Shown in pieces: positions 34,316 through 44,252 of a DNA stretch of 64,000 bases. Origin of the DNA: Cellulomonas alba (GTDB lineage: Bacteria > Actinomycetota > Actinomycetes > Actinomycetales > Cellulomonadaceae); assembly GCF_030362835.1 (NCBI RefSeq), contig NZ_JAUCGQ010000001.1, positions 1,095,461 to 1,159,460 of the forward strand, read 5' to 3'. Made by a program: the position numbers and the translations under genes. The notes below the pieces were generated by a model that did not search any database, was not told the DNA's origin, and was given only the letters and a program-made list of their open reading frames with translations. Within the stretch, counting starts at the first letter, position 1, and each line of letters opens with the position of its first letter.

Positions 34316-35841
34316 GACCGGCCCGCCAGCAGCGCGGCGACGGTGGCCGGGAGCGCCTGCGCGACGGCACGCGCCGCCACCGGACCCCCGGGGTTCGCGC
34401 GGTCCGCCGCATGGCCGTGCACGAGCGCGGCACCGGCCGCGAGGGCGGCGGGCAGCGTCGGGTCGTCGTGCACGTCGGCGTCGCGGGCCGCCAGCATCGC
34501 GCCCAGCAGGCCCGCGAGCACGTCGCCCGCGCCCGCCGTCGCGAGCCACGGCGGCGCCTCCGCCTGCGCGTACGCGACGCCGTGCGGACCCACCACCACG
34601 GTGACCGCGCCCTTGAGCAGCACGGTCGCCCCCGTGAGCTCGTGCGCCCGCCGGGCCCAGCGCAGCGGCTCGGCCTCGACCGCCTCGCGTGGTACGCGGT
34701 CGTCGCGGCCGCCCCGCTCGCCGAGCAGCCGCGCCAGCTCGCCGGCGTGCGGCGTCAGGACCACGTGCGGCCCGACGTGCGCGGGCAGGAGGTCGAGCGC
34801 GCCCGCGTCGACCACGGCGGGCTCGCCGCGGTGCACGATGCCGTCGAACGCGTGCTCGACCCGGCGGCGCTGCGCGGCGTCCTCGGGCGACACGCCGGGT
34901 CCGAGCGTCCACGCCTGCACGCGGCCGGTGCCCGTCACCACCTCGGGCCGGCGAGCCACGACGAGGTCGGCGACGTCGCCGAGGTACCGCACCATCCCGA
35001 CGCCGGCGAGCACCGCGGCGGTCGTCACGAGCACCGCGGCACCCGGGTAGGCGCGCGTCCCGGCGACGACACCCAGCACGCCGCGCGTGTACTTGTGCGC
35101 GTCGGGCGGCGGCACCGGCCAGAGGCCGGCGACGTCCGCGGGCTCGAGCCGCACCACGGCGGGCTGAGCGTCGAGCGGCAGGCCGAGGTCCACGACCTCG
35201 ACCCGTCCCGCGGCTGCCGCGGCGGGCGGCAGCAGCAGCGCGGGCTTCGCGCCGCCGAACGTCACCGTCACGTCCGCGTCGAGCACCGGGCCGGCGCGCG
35301 TCCCGTCGTCCACGCCCACGCCCGACGGCAGGTCGACCGCGACGACGAACGGCCCACCGCCGCCCGCGCGGCGCTCGCCGAGCAGCGTGACGAGCTCACC
35401 GGCAGCGCCGCGCACGCCGCCGCCACGCGCGCCGATGCCGAGCAGCCCGTCGACGACGAGGTCGGCGTCGCCGACCACGTCCGCGACCGCGCCGACGCCA
35501 CCCGGCTCGGCACCGAGCAGGACGGTCCGCCCGCCGGCCCGCACGAGCGCCGCGAGCCCCGACTCGTGCACCCGCTCGGCGGCGAGCACCGCGTCCACCC
35601 GGACGCCGCGCCCGGCCAGCAGCGCGCCGGCGAACAGCGCGTCACCCCCGTTGTTCCCCGCCCCGACCAGCACCGCGACCCGCGAGCCGGCCACGCGCCC
35701 GCGCAGCGCCCGCAGCTCGCGCGCCGCGACACCGGCGAGCGCGAACGACGCCCGTTCCATGAGCGGCACGCCCGACGCGAGCAGCGGTTCCTCGGCGGCT
35801 CGGACCTGCGCCGACGTCCACGACAGAAGCACGGGACTCAT
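34312..35841 (-). CDS. nnr: bifunctional NAD(P)HX epimerase/dehydratase
   Basis: 509 residues. The N-terminal YjeF_N epimerase domain (1-210) has VLVGAGNNGGDALFAGALLA; the C-terminal ADP-dependent NAD(P)H-hydrate dehydratase (about 225-509) has HKYTRGVLGVVAGTRAYPGA, VLTPHAGELARLLG, LKGAVTVV and TAGAGDVLAGLLGAML. The fused enzyme repairs hydrated NADH and NADPH. The ATG at 35841 abuts GGGGAGG without spacing; GATACG six bases upstream may instead mark a leaderless start. First gene of the unit running to the sulfurtransferase, and divergent from the LLM oxidoreductase. The usual neighbour in actinobacteria is alr, as here. Confidence 0.94.
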   Translation of the reverse strand: MSPVLLSWTSAQVRAAEEPLLASGVPLMERASFALAGVAARELRALRGRVAGSRVAVLVGAGNNGGDALFAGALLAGRGVRVDAVLAAERVHESGLAALVRAGGRTVLLGAEPGGVGAVADVVGDADLVVDGLLGIGARGGGVRGAAGELVTLLGERRAGGGGPFVVAVDLPSGVGVDDGTRAGPVLDADVTVTFGGAKPALLLPPAAAAAGRVEVVDLGLPLDAQPAVVRLEPADVAGLWPVPPPDAHKYTRGVLGVVAGTRAYPGAAVLVTTAAVLAGVGMVRYLGDVADLVVARRPEVVTGTGRVQAWTLGPGVSPEDAAQRRRVEHAFDGIVHRGEPAVVDAGALDLLPAHVGPHVVLTPHAGELARLLGERGGRDDRVPREAVEAEPLRWARRAHELTGATVLLKGAVTVVVGPHGVAYAQAEAPPWLATAGAGDVLAGLLGAMLAARDADVHDDPTLPAALAAGAALVHGHAADRANPGGPVAARAVAQALPATVAALLAGRS

Positions 35842-35871
35842 CCTCCCCGTATCGCAGGTAGCGTGCCGAGC

Positions 35872-36858
35872 ATGCGCTTCGGACTCTTCATCCCCCAGGG
35901 CTGGCGGCAGGACCTCACCGGCATCGACCCTCGCGACCACTGGTCCGTCATGAAGGACCTCGTCCAGCACGCCGACCGCGGCGACGCGTGGGAGTCGGCC
36001 TGGGTGTACGACCACTTCCACTCCGTGCCCGAGCCCAACGGCGAGGCGGTGCACGAGGCGTGGAGCCTGATGAACGCCTTCGCCGCGGTGACCGACCGCG
36101 TCCGGCTCGGCCAGATGTGCACGTGCATGGCGTACCGCAACCCCGCCTACCTCGCGAAGGTCGCGACGACCGCGGACATCGTGTCGGGCGGCCGCATCGA
36201 GATGGGCATCGGCGCCGGCTGGTACGAGCACGAGTGGCGCGCCTACGGGTACGGCTTCCCGCGCGCGGGCGAGCGGATCGCGATGCTCGACGAGGGCGTG
36301 CAGATCTTCAAGCAGCTCTGGACCAACGGCGTCGCGACCTTCGAGGGCGAGCACTACCGGGTCGACGGCGCGCAGCTGTCGCCGCTCCCCCTGCAGGTGG
36401 ACGGTCCGCCGCTCTGGATCGCGGGCGGCGGCGAGAAGAAGACGCTGCGGATCGCGGCCGAGCACGCGGCGTACACGAACTTCGGGGGCTCGCCCGACGA
36501 GTTCTCGCACAAGTCGCAGGTGCTGCGCGAGCACTGCCGCGCCATCGGACGCGACGTCGACGAGATCGTCCGCTCGGCCAACTACAACGTGGTGATCGGC
36601 GAGACGCAGGCCGACGTCGACGACAAGATCGCCTGGGTCGAGGAGCACTACGCGCTCACGGTGCCGGACAAGGCGGCGAGCGTCGGCGAGGAGTTCCGGA
36701 GCGGCTACCTCGTCGGCACGGTCGAGCAGATCGTCGAGAAGCTCCAGCACATGCAGACGCTCGGCCTGGGGTACGCGATCGGCTTCTTCGCCGACGCCGC
36801 GTACGACCGCACGAGCATCGAGCTGTTCGAGAGCCGGGTGATCCCCGAGCTGCGCTGA
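35872..36858 (+). CDS. F420-dependent LLM-class oxidoreductase
   Basis: 328 residues of the luciferase-like TIM-barrel family. MRFGLFIPQGWRQDL, WVYDHFHSVPEPNGE, LGQMCTCMAYRNPAYLAKVA and the conserved SGGRIEMGIGAGWYEHEW identify the F420 group common in actinobacteria. It likely transfers hydride between F420 and an unknown organic substrate. TAGCGT (35859-35864) ends seven bases before the ATG, so the transcript may be leaderless. It is a single-gene unit divergent from nnr. Confidence 0.9.
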   Translation: MRFGLFIPQGWRQDLTGIDPRDHWSVMKDLVQHADRGDAWESAWVYDHFHSVPEPNGEAVHEAWSLMNAFAAVTDRVRLGQMCTCMAYRNPAYLAKVATTADIVSGGRIEMGIGAGWYEHEWRAYGYGFPRAGERIAMLDEGVQIFKQLWTNGVATFEGEHYRVDGAQLSPLPLQVDGPPLWIAGGGEKKTLRIAAEHAAYTNFGGSPDEFSHKSQVLREHCRAIGRDVDEIVRSANYNVVIGETQADVDDKIAWVEEHYALTVPDKAASVGEEFRSGYLVGTVEQIVEKLQHMQTLGLGYAIGFFADAAYDRTSIELFESRVIPELR

Positions 36859-36954
36859 CGGGCTCAAGGCGCGCCCGCCTGACGTCGATGGACAGACGTG
36901 TCATGGCAGTCGTCCTGGTCGAGCCCCGCAGTCGCAGCCCGGCCGGAGGACTCC

Positions 36955-38397
36955 GTGCGGCTCTGGCAGGCAGCGGCGCGCGACCTGGGCGAGCACGCCC
37001 TGGCGCTGCAGCTCGACGAGGCCTGCCCGTCTGACCTGGACGGCCGGTCCAGCTGGACGGGACGCTCGTACGACCTGATCCAGCTGGGCCGGTCGGCGCA
37101 GGCGCGGGACGAGCTGCTCCGCGCCGGCGCCACGCCGCCGTCCGGCTCCGACCTCACAGCGCGGGACGTCGTCCTCGCGGCCGCCTGTGCGGCGTGCGGC
37201 GACGACGGAGCGTGGCACTGGCTGCTCGCCGCCGCGGCCCGGATCGACGGCGGCGCGTGGCTGGCCGCCCTCGTGGGCGCTGTCGCGGACCAGCGCGGCG
37301 AGCTCGCGACGGCCGACAGCGCCTGGGTCGCCGCCCGCGGCAGCGGGGCGCACGGCCGGACGGCGCGGGTGCGGGCGGGGGTCGCGATCGTGGCGTCCCG
37401 TCGTCGCGACGACCCGCAGGACGTCGGCCGCCTCGTGCTCGACGTGGTCGGCGCCGCCATCGCGGCCGACCTCGAGCGCCGACCGGGCGTGGCCGTCGCG
37501 ATCGCCCAGGGCCTCCTCGAACGCGGGGACGTGGCGGGCGCACGGCTGGTCCTCCGCACGACGCTGATGCTCGTGCCTTCATCCGCCGAGGTACGCGCAG
37601 CACTGGGGGCGGTCCCCGCGCGGCGTCCGGTCACGGTCGTCGCGGTCGCCACGGCGCTCGCCGCGGTGCTGATCGGCGGCCTGATCGCGCTCACCACCGT
37701 CGTGCCCGCCCCCGGCGTCCGCGTGATCGGCATCGTCGCGGTCTCCCTCGGCGGCGCGCTGTGGGCGCGCCGCGTCCCGTTGCCCGGCATGACGGCGGCC
37801 GAGAGCGCGGTGTGGCGCGACGTGCGCGGCCTCGTGTGGGACGAGCAGGAGCAGAGGCTCGTACCGCCGGGCAACCGGAACGGCGGTTGGTACGGCATCG
37901 CGGCGATCGCGGGCCTGGCGGCCGGCACGGCGCTGGTCGCACCCGCCCTCGCGGCACTCTCCGCACTCGCCGGGTCCGGGTTCGCCGCATGGGCGGACTC
38001 GGGCTCGGCGGGGTTCGCGTACCTGGCGGGGGCGGCGCTCGGCACGGCCGGCGGCGTGCTGCTCGTCCGGTGGGCGATCCGGGCACGCCGCCGTTCGAGG
38101 GCCCGGCGCGAGCTGTCGGCCCGTGCGCAGTCCCGCGCGCGCGAGGGCGCCTCGTGCCGGTGCTGGTCCGACGCGTGGCTGCGTGGCTGGCTCGCCGAGG
38201 AGACGGCCGCGCAGCACCTGGCCGATGCCCAGGCCCTGGCCGTGATCCCCGGCTCCCAGGTGCGGCGCTGCCCGAGCACGGGCACGCTCTGGCTCGTCGG
38301 GCCTCTCGCGGCCGACGGGCTCTGGCTCGCGCTCCGCGGCGACGCCCCGCGGGCCGCGCCCCAGCCCGACCAGCAGGGTGACGGCTTCTACCTCTGA
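36955..38397 (+). CDS. membrane protein of unknown function
   Basis: 480 residues from the GTG at 36955, supported by GGAGG five bases upstream; an earlier in-frame ATG at 36898 has none. The N-terminal half (1-240) is soluble, helical and Ala-rich, with repeat-like segments (QLGRSAQARDELLRAGA, LLERGDVAGARLVLR) reminiscent of TPR/Sel1 helices. Four hydrophobic segments follow: about 242-268, 271-290, 330-358 and 365-390. The C-terminal soluble part has three cysteines, CRCW and RRCPSTGTLWL, which might form a metal or redox site. I recognise no family. It is convergent with acpS at seven bases. Confidence 0.75.
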   Translation: MRLWQAAARDLGEHALALQLDEACPSDLDGRSSWTGRSYDLIQLGRSAQARDELLRAGATPPSGSDLTARDVVLAAACAACGDDGAWHWLLAAAARIDGGAWLAALVGAVADQRGELATADSAWVAARGSGAHGRTARVRAGVAIVASRRRDDPQDVGRLVLDVVGAAIAADLERRPGVAVAIAQGLLERGDVAGARLVLRTTLMLVPSSAEVRAALGAVPARRPVTVVAVATALAAVLIGGLIALTTVVPAPGVRVIGIVAVSLGGALWARRVPLPGMTAAESAVWRDVRGLVWDEQEQRLVPPGNRNGGWYGIAAIAGLAAGTALVAPALAALSALAGSGFAAWADSGSAGFAYLAGAALGTAGGVLLVRWAIRARRRSRARRELSARAQSRAREGASCRCWSDAWLRGWLAEETAAQHLADAQALAVIPGSQVRRCPSTGTLWLVGPLAADGLWLALRGDAPRAAPQPDQQGDGFYL

Positions 38398-38404
38398 CCG
38401 GGCG

Positions 38405-38758
38405 TCAGTCCCGCTCGGCCACCACGACGGCCGACGCGATACCCGCGTCGTGCGAGATCGACAGGTGGAACCGGCTGACCCCGAGCGCGTCGGCGCGCGC
38501 CTTGACGGTGCCGATCACCTCGACGACCGGCTGCGCGCCCGCGACACGCCGCACGGTCGCGTCCTGCCACGACATGCCGGGCGGGGCGCCGAGCGCCTTC
38601 GCGATCGCCTCCTTCGCCGCGAACCGCGCCGCGAGCGACGTCTCGGGCATGTGCCGCTCCTCGTCGGTGAAGAGCCGTTCGCGCAGCGCCGGGACCCGGT
38701 GCAGGGTCGCGACGAACCGAGCGACGTCGACGACGTCGATGCCGACCCCGACGATCAC
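38405..38758 (-). CDS. acpS: holo-[acyl-carrier-protein] synthase
   Basis: 117 residues. It moves phosphopantetheine from CoA to apo-[16 protein letters not shown] with the Mg-binding Asp is at the N-terminus and [20 protein letters not shown] near residue 50; [16 protein letters not shown] ends the fold. The GTG at 38758 overlaps the MazG-like stop. Third gene after glmS, as in other actinobacteria where acpS and glmS are close. Confidence 0.94.
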   Translation of the reverse strand: MIVGVGIDVVDVARFVATLHRVPALRERLFTDEERHMPETSLAARFAAKEAIAKALGAPPGMSWQDATVRRVAGAQPVVEVIGTVKARADALGVSRFHLSISHDAGIASAVVVAERD

Positions 38759-39120
38759 GCGCGCTCCCCCGTGGCCGCGTCGCGCAGGCCGGCAGCCGCG
38801 GGCAGACCCACGGTGTCGCGCTCCTCGACGAGGTGACGCCAGCGGCCCCACTTCGCCTCGAGCGCGGCGTCGAGGTCGACGTCCAGCCGCTGCGCGACGA
38901 GCAGCAGGTGCGCCAGCACGTCCGCCAGCTCGGCCTCGAGCGCGCCGGGCTCGGCGGCGTGCCGGGACCGCCCGCTCGACGCGAGGTACGCCTGCACCAG
39001 CTCGCCGACCTCCTCGGAGAGCTTGAGCACGAGCCAGTCGTCGGTGCGCTCGATGCCGTGCAGGCGCGCGTAGACGCGCGAGATCGCCTCGACCTGCGCC
39101 TGCGCGGCGGCGAGCTCCAC
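38755..39120 (-). CDS. MazG-like nucleotide pyrophosphohydrolase
   Basis: 121 residues, a single all-alpha NTP-PPase domain. The metal-binding pattern is [18 protein letters not shown] followed by [10 protein letters not shown]. It probably hydrolyses a nucleoside triphosphate; the exact one is unknown. The GTG at 39120 lies seven bases after the glmS stop and the end overlaps acpS. Confidence 0.85.
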   Translation of the reverse strand: MELAAAQAQVEAISRVYARLHGIERTDDWLVLKLSEEVGELVQAYLASSGRSRHAAEPGALEAELADVLAHLLLVAQRLDVDLDAALEAKWGRWRHLVEERDTVGLPAAAGLRDAATGERA

Positions 39121-39127
39121 CGGTGGG

Positions 39128-40984
39128 CTACTCGACCGTGACGGACTTCGCGAGGTTGCGCGGCTGGTCGACGTCGAGGCCCTTGGCCGTCGCGAGCTCG
39201 CACGCGAACACCTGCAGCGGCACGACGGCCAGCAGCGGCGCGAGCAGCGTGGGAGCCTGCGGCACCGAGAACACCTCGTCGGCGTACGGCCGCACCGCCT
39301 CGTCGCCGTCCTCGGCGATGACGATGGTCCGCGCGCCGCGCGCCCGGATCTCCTGGATGTTCGAGACGACCTTCGAGTGCAGCGAGTCGCGCCCGCGCGG
39401 CGACGGCACGACGACGAACACCGCCTGGCCCGGCTCGATGAGCGCGATCGGCCCGTGCTTGAGCTCGCCTGCGGCGAAGCCCTCCGCGTGGATGTACGCG
39501 AGCTCCTTGAGCTTGAGCGCGCCCTCCATCGCCACGGGGTAGCCGACGTGCCGGCCGAGGAAGAGCACCGACTGCGCGTCGGCCATCCAGCGCGCGATCT
39601 CGCGGACGCGGCCGGAGCGGTCGATGACCTGCTGGATCTTGTCGGGCATCGCGCGGAGCTCGTCGAGGATCGTCTTGATCTCGTCCGGGAACTTGTTGCC
39701 ACGCAGCTGCGCGAGGTACAGGCCGAGCAGGTACGCGGCCGTGATCTGCGCGAGGAACGCCTTCGTCGACGCCACCGCGATCTCCGGGCCCGCGTGCGTG
39801 TAGAGCACGGCGTCCGACTCGCGAGGGATGGTCGAGCCGTGCGTGTTGACGATCGCGAGCGTCTTGGCGCCCTGCTCGCGCGCGTGCCGCACGGCCATGA
39901 GCGTGTCCATCGTCTCGCCCGACTGCGAGACGGCGACCACGAGGGTGCGCGGCCCGACCACCGGGTCGCGGTAGCGGAACTCGTGCGCCAGCTCGACCTC
40001 GACCGGGATGCGGCACCAGTGCTCGATCGCGTACTTGGCGACCTGACCGGCGTACGCCGCGGTCCCGCACGCGATGACGACGATCTTGTCGATCGACCGC
40101 AGCACCGACTCGTCGATGCGGATCTCGTCGAGCACGAGGCGGCCCGCGGCGTCCGTGCGGCCCAGCAGGGTGTCCGCGACCGCGTGCGGCTGGTCGTGGA
40201 TCTCCTTGTCCATGAAGGAGCGGAAGCCGCCCTTCTCGGCGGCCGCCGCGTCCCAGTCGACCGTGTAGCGCCGCGCCTGCACGGGCTTGCCGTCGAAGTC
40301 GGTGACGTCGACCGAGCCCGGCGTGATCGTCACGACCTGGTCCTGGCCGAGCTCGAGCGCGTCCCGCGTGTGCGCGATGAACGCCGCGACGTCGGAGCCG
40401 AGGAAGTTCTCGCCGTCGCCGAGACCGACCACGAGCGGCGAGTCGTGCCGCGCGCCGACGACCGCGTCCGGCCGGTCCGCGTGGACCGCGAGCAGCGTGA
40501 ACGTGCCGTGCAGCGTACGCGCGACCTCGGTCAGGGCCTCCGTCAGGTCGCCCGTGCGGTCGTAGGCCCGCGCGACGAGGTGCGCGACGACCTCCGTGTC
40601 GGTCTCGGACGCGAACTCGACGCCGTCGGCCAGCAGGTCGGCCTTGAGCTGCGCGAAGTTCTCGACGATGCCGTTGTGGATCACCGCGAGGCGGCCGGCG
40701 ACGTGCGGGTGCGCGTTGACGTCGGTGGGACCGCCGTGCGTCGCCCACCGGGTGTGACCGATCGCGGCGGTCGCGGGATCGAGCGGGTGGGAGTCGAGCT
40801 CCTCGACCAGGTTGGCGAGCTTGCCGGCCTTCTTCGCGGTCTCGAGCCGGCCGTCGGGGGTGACCAGCGCCACGCCCGCGGAGTCGTAGCCGCGGTACTC
40901 GAGACGCCGCAGGCCTTCGAGCGCGACGTCCAACGGGCGTTCGCTGGGCGCCGCAGGGCCGACGTAGCCGACGATTCCACACAT
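39128..40984 (-). CDS. glmS: glutamine-fructose-6-phosphate aminotransferase (isomerizing)
   Basis: 618 residues. It makes glucosamine 6-phosphate, the first step to UDP-GlcNAc. The N-terminal glutaminase has Cys2 as nucleophile (MCGIVGYVG) and ATHGGPTDVNAHPH; the C-terminal double SIS isomerase has VAVSQSGETMDTL, STKAFLAQ and DQPRNLAKSVTVE at the end. TAGACT (minus 40998-40993) ends eight bases before the ATG, which has no Shine-Dalgarno, so a very short or absent leader is likely and no glmS ribozyme fits. It heads glmS-mazG-acpS; glmM lies 3.3 kb away. Confidence 0.97.
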   Translation of the reverse strand: MCGIVGYVGPAAPSERPLDVALEGLRRLEYRGYDSAGVALVTPDGRLETAKKAGKLANLVEELDSHPLDPATAAIGHTRWATHGGPTDVNAHPHVAGRLAVIHNGIVENFAQLKADLLADGVEFASETDTEVVAHLVARAYDRTGDLTEALTEVARTLHGTFTLLAVHADRPDAVVGARHDSPLVVGLGDGENFLGSDVAAFIAHTRDALELGQDQVVTITPGSVDVTDFDGKPVQARRYTVDWDAAAAEKGGFRSFMDKEIHDQPHAVADTLLGRTDAAGRLVLDEIRIDESVLRSIDKIVVIACGTAAYAGQVAKYAIEHWCRIPVEVELAHEFRYRDPVVGPRTLVVAVSQSGETMDTLMAVRHAREQGAKTLAIVNTHGSTIPRESDAVLYTHAGPEIAVASTKAFLAQITAAYLLGLYLAQLRGNKFPDEIKTILDELRAMPDKIQQVIDRSGRVREIARWMADAQSVLFLGRHVGYPVAMEGALKLKELAYIHAEGFAAGELKHGPIALIEPGQAVFVVVPSPRGRDSLHSKVVSNIQEIRARGARTIVIAEDGDEAVRPYADEVFSVPQAPTLLAPLLAVVPLQVFACELATAKGLDVDQPRNLAKSVTVE

Positions 40985-41114
40985 GGCAGAGGAGTCTACC
41001 TAGCGGATTCCGGGCACCCGGGGGCGCGTCGCGCGGCTGACGACGCCCGGTGCCCCGGGCGCACGGGCGGCGCTGCGGCGGCGACCACCGCCCCGCGACC
41101 GGCAGAATCGTCCC

Positions 41115-42065
41115 GTGCCCTCGTCCCCCGTCCCGGCCACGCCGTACGTCGACCTGGACCGCGAGGCGTGGACCCGGCTCTCCGCGTCGACGCCGCTGCC
41201 GCTGACCGACGCCGACGTCGACCGCCTCGCCGGCCTCGGCGACCCGATCGACCTCGCCGAGGTCGACGCGATCTACCGGCCGATCTCGCGGCTTCTCGAC
41301 CTGTACATCGAGGCGACCCGCGGCCTGCACGGCGCGTCGAGCACGTTCCTGCGCGAGGACATCGAGCCCACGCCGTTCGTCATCGGCGTCGCGGGCTCGG
41401 TCGCGGTGGGCAAGTCGACGACGGCGCGCCTGCTGCGCGAGCTCGTGGCCCGCTGGCCCGCGACGCCGCGCGTCGAGCTCGTGACGACCGACGGGTTCCT
41501 CTACCCCAACGCCGAGCTCGAGCGGCGCGGGCTGATGGAGCGCAAGGGCTTCCCGGAGTCCTACGACCGGCGCGCCCTGCTGCGGTTCGTCTCGCAGGTC
41601 AAGGCGGGCCGGGCCGAGGTCCGCGCCCCCGTGTACGACCACGTGACGTACGACATCGTGCCGGGCGCCGAGACCGTAGTGCACCGGCCCGACGTGCTGA
41701 TCGTCGAGGGCCTCAACGTCCTGCAGCCGGCGCGGCCCGCGACGGGCTCCCACAGCAGCCTCGCGGTCAGCGACTTCTTCGACTTCTCGATCTACGTCGA
41801 CGCGCGCGAGCCCGACGTGCGCGACTGGTACGTCGACCGGTTCCTGCGCCTGCGCGCGACCGCGTTCCAGCGCCCCGAGTCGTACTTCCACCGGTACGCC
41901 GACCTCACGGACGAGCAGGCCGTCGCGCGCGCGGAGCAGATCTGGGACTCGATCAACGCGCCGAACCTCGAGCAGAACATCCTGCCGACGCGCAGCCGCG
42001 CGACGCTCGTGCTCACCAAGGGCCGCGACCACGCCGTCGAGCGCGTCCGCCTGCGCAAGCTGTAG
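41115..42065 (+). CDS. coaA: type I pantothenate kinase
   Basis: 316 residues. It phosphorylates pantothenate, the first step to CoA. Walker A is [17 protein letters not shown] from residue 91; [39 protein letters not shown] and VEGLNVLQ are all typical of PanK-I. The GTG at 41115 has CAGAAT ending six bases upstream and no ribosome site. It is divergent from glmS across 130 bases and convergent with the lipoprotein gene. Confidence 0.96.
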   Translation: MPSSPVPATPYVDLDREAWTRLSASTPLPLTDADVDRLAGLGDPIDLAEVDAIYRPISRLLDLYIEATRGLHGASSTFLREDIEPTPFVIGVAGSVAVGKSTTARLLRELVARWPATPRVELVTTDGFLYPNAELERRGLMERKGFPESYDRRALLRFVSQVKAGRAEVRAPVYDHVTYDIVPGAETVVHRPDVLIVEGLNVLQPARPATGSHSSLAVSDFFDFSIYVDAREPDVRDWYVDRFLRLRATAFQRPESYFHRYADLTDEQAVARAEQIWDSINAPNLEQNILPTRSRATLVLTKGRDHAVERVRLRKL

Positions 42066-42092
42066 CCGCCTCGCGCGCTCGACGGCCGCCGC

Positions 42093-42710
42093 TCAGCGCG
42101 CTGCGACGAGCTGGACCGGGTACGTCGCGGTGTCGGTCGCCTCGAGCGCGCCCACAGCGCGGACGACCGCAGGCACGGGCACGCCGCACCGGCTCGTCGG
42201 CGTGGCGACGCGGATCGCCTGGCCGAGCACGTCGACGAGCCACAGCTGGATGGCGTCGGGGTGCGGCTCGCAGGCCTCGTCGCTCGCCGTCGCCGACTCC
42301 GCGGTGGTGTGGCCGAGCGCGCGCAGCAAGGGCTTCAGGTCGCCCTCGCGCCGGGTCGCAGTGACGGACGTCCACGTGCCCTGCGCGTCGCGGAGCGCGC
42401 CGCCCGGCGTGCACTCGAGCACCGCGACGGGCGTGAAGCCGTCGGGCACCGTGCCGGCCGGCGGGGCGTCGGCGTGGGCGGGTGCAGCCGTCATGGTGGC
42501 CTCGGCACCCGCGGCGCTCTCCGCCAGCCCGAGAGCCGCGAGCACCTGCGGCGCTCGGCAGTCGGCGTCGTCGGCGACCACGGCCGAGGGCGCGGAGACG
42601 GCGACCACGCGGGGGGCGCAACCGGCGAGCCCGGCGCCCGCCGTCAGCAGGGCCACCGCCCCGACCCCGACCGCGACCCCTCTGCCCCGCCGGTACCGCT
42701 CGTCCCGCAT
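42093..42710 (-). CDS. putative lipoprotein of unknown function
   Basis: 205 residues. A positively charged N-terminus (MRDERYRRGRG), a hydrophobic stretch and the lipobox LAGC near residue 30 indicate a lipid-anchored exported protein. The mature part has four further cysteines (ADDADCRAP, VLECTPGG, DEACEPHPD, TSRCGVPV), suggesting two disulfides. No recognised domain. No clear ribosome site at the ATG. Neighbours, coaA and a DedA gene, give no functional hint. Confidence 0.8.
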   Translation of the reverse strand: MRDERYRRGRGVAVGVGAVALLTAGAGLAGCAPRVVAVSAPSAVVADDADCRAPQVLAALGLAESAAGAEATMTAAPAHADAPPAGTVPDGFTPVAVLECTPGGALRDAQGTWTSVTATRREGDLKPLLRALGHTTAESATASDEACEPHPDAIQLWLVDVLGQAIRVATPTSRCGVPVPAVVRAVGALEATDTATYPVQLVAAR

Positions 42711-42853
42711 GCCGCGACCCCCTGCCCACCCGTCCCCGCGCGCGGCGGAACGGCCCGGCCCGGGCTCACCGTGAGAGGGGGGCCGACCTCGGCATCGACC
42801 ACCTCGAGGATAAGCAGCCCGTCACGACGGTGCATGCCGCTGTGACCGGATCG

Positions 42854-43504
42854 TTAGGCGTCGGGGCCGGATCGTGAGCCGTCCGTGACCGGCGGACGCT
42901 CGCGCGCCCCGAACCGCGCCCGGATGGCGGGCCAGTGCCGCAGCACGGTGTCGACGAGGAGGCCCATCAGGATGCCCGCGACCACCCCGACGCCCACCGC
43001 GACGAACGGGTGGTTCTTCAGCCAGGCGCCCGCGCTGATGCCGATGAGTGCCCCGTACAGGGCCCACACGACGGCCGCGCAGGCGGTCAGCCCGACGAAC
43101 CGGCGGCGGGGGTACCTGAGCGCGCCGGCCGTCATGTTGACCGCGACCCGGCCGACCGGGATGTAGCGCGCCGCGAAGATGAACGACGCGCCCCGGTTCT
43201 CGAGCGCACGCTCCGCCCAGTCGACCGCGGCCTTCGCCCTCGCGCCCTGCAGGAAGCGGTTCTCGTGCACGTGGATGCGCGTGCCGATCGTGTACGCGAT
43301 CTGGTCGCCCGTGAAGGCGCCGGCGGCGGCGACGAGCACGACGAGCGCGAGGTTCGGGCTGCCCGTCGACACCGACAGCGCCGCGAGCGCGATGACGATC
43401 GACTCGCTCGGCAGCGGCGGGAAGAACCCGTCGATCGTCGTGAAGACGTAGAGCACGACGAAGATCCAGGGCGAGCTCCCCAGGGCGAGCGCCCAGTGCT
43501 CCAC
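42854..43504 (-). CDS. DedA-family membrane protein
   Basis: 216 residues of the DedA/SNARE-associated (VTT) family. FPPLPSESIVIALAAL, GDQIAYTIGTRI, FIFAARYIPVGRVAVNMTAG and several hydrophobic helices are diagnostic. DedA proteins move lipid carriers or phospholipids across the membrane and affect envelope integrity. The GTG at 43504 has GAGGAG ten bases upstream; TACCGT (minus 43540-43535) could be the -10. The C-terminal tail is charged and probably disordered. Confidence 0.9.
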   Translation of the reverse strand: MEHWALALGSSPWIFVVLYVFTTIDGFFPPLPSESIVIALAALSVSTGSPNLALVVLVAAAGAFTGDQIAYTIGTRIHVHENRFLQGARAKAAVDWAERALENRGASFIFAARYIPVGRVAVNMTAGALRYPRRRFVGLTACAAVVWALYGALIGISAGAWLKNHPFVAVGVGVVAGILMGLLVDTVLRHWPAIRARFGARERPPVTDGSRSGPDA

Positions 43505-43583
43505 GGCTCATCAACTCCTCGTCGGCGGTCCTGCCACGGTAGACGGCGAGGGGCGCGTCCCGGCATCGGGGTAGCCCCCGGTC

Positions 43584-44252
43584 TTACCCCAGCGAGAACC
43601 CCAGGGCGGCGGCCGCCGACTCGGGGGTCGGCTCCATGGCCCAGCGCGCGCCGATCGCGTCCGTCGCGGCGAGCGACCGCGGCTCGGCGCGGTCGAGGTA
43701 GAGCGTGCCGGCGAGGTGGTCGGTCTCGTGCTGGACGATGCGCGCGGCCCAGCCCGTGAGCACCTCGTCGAGCGCCGCACCTGTCTCGTCGTGACCGGTG
43801 AGCCGCACGCGGCGATGGCGCGCCGTGACGGCGGTGTAGCCCGGCACGCTGAGGCAACCCTCGTAGAACGCGACGCGCTCGTCGCCGACGCCCTCGTAGC
43901 CCGGGTTCACGAGCACGCGGAACGGCAGGGGCTCGCGCTCCCGGACCACCGCGGCGTCGGTCGAGCCCATGCCCGGGTCCTCGACGACGGCCAGCGCCAG
44001 CGGGATGCCGATCTGCGGGGCGGCGAGCCCGACCCCCGGCGCCGCGTGCATGGTGGCGCGCATGACGCGAAGCAGCGCGGCCAGCTCGGCGTCGTCGAGC
44101 TGCGCGTCGAACGGCGTGGCGACGCCACGCAGCACCGGGTGCCCGGCGTGGACGATCGGCGCGACGCCGCGGTCGTCGGCGGACTCGACCACGGCGAGCG
44201 CGAGGTCACGCAGCGTCCGGTCGGCGCTCGCCGCGCGGGGGCGTCGGATCAC
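43584..44252 (-). CDS. def: peptide deformylase
   Basis: 222 residues. It removes the formyl group from nascent proteins. The three motifs are [27 protein letters not shown] with the metal-ligand Cys, and [12 protein letters not shown] with the two ligand His and catalytic Glu. The N-terminus has a 30-residue extension before [11 protein letters not shown]. The GTG start at 44252 overlaps the glmM stop (GTGA), so it is coupled to glmM. Confidence 0.95.
   Translation of the reverse strand: MIRRPRAASADRTLRDLALAVVESADDRGVAPIVHAGHPVLRGVATPFDAQLDDAELAALLRVMRATMHAAPGVGLAAPQIGIPLALAVVEDPGMGSTDAAVVREREPLPFRVLVNPGYEGVGDERVAFYEGCLSVPGYTAVTARHRRVRLTGHDETGAALDEVLTGWAARIVQHETDHLAGTLYLDRAEPRSLAATDAIGARWAMEPTPESAAAALGFSLG

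Noticed and set aside
34312..36867. An 851-codon frame extending NAD(P)HX repair enzyme upstream
   Set aside because: The first 342 codons are antisense to the LLM oxidoreductase. The family start MSPVLLSWTSAQV at 35841 is used.
40985..41114. glmS ribozyme upstream of glmS
   Set aside because: A -10-like TAGACT lies eight bases before the ATG, leaving no room for a leader, and no ribozyme core is visible.
38388..42364. Very long overlapping frames on both strands (about 1000-1200 codons)
   Set aside because: Their composition is typical of GC-rich shadow frames; glmS, coaA, acpS and the MazG-like gene explain the interval.
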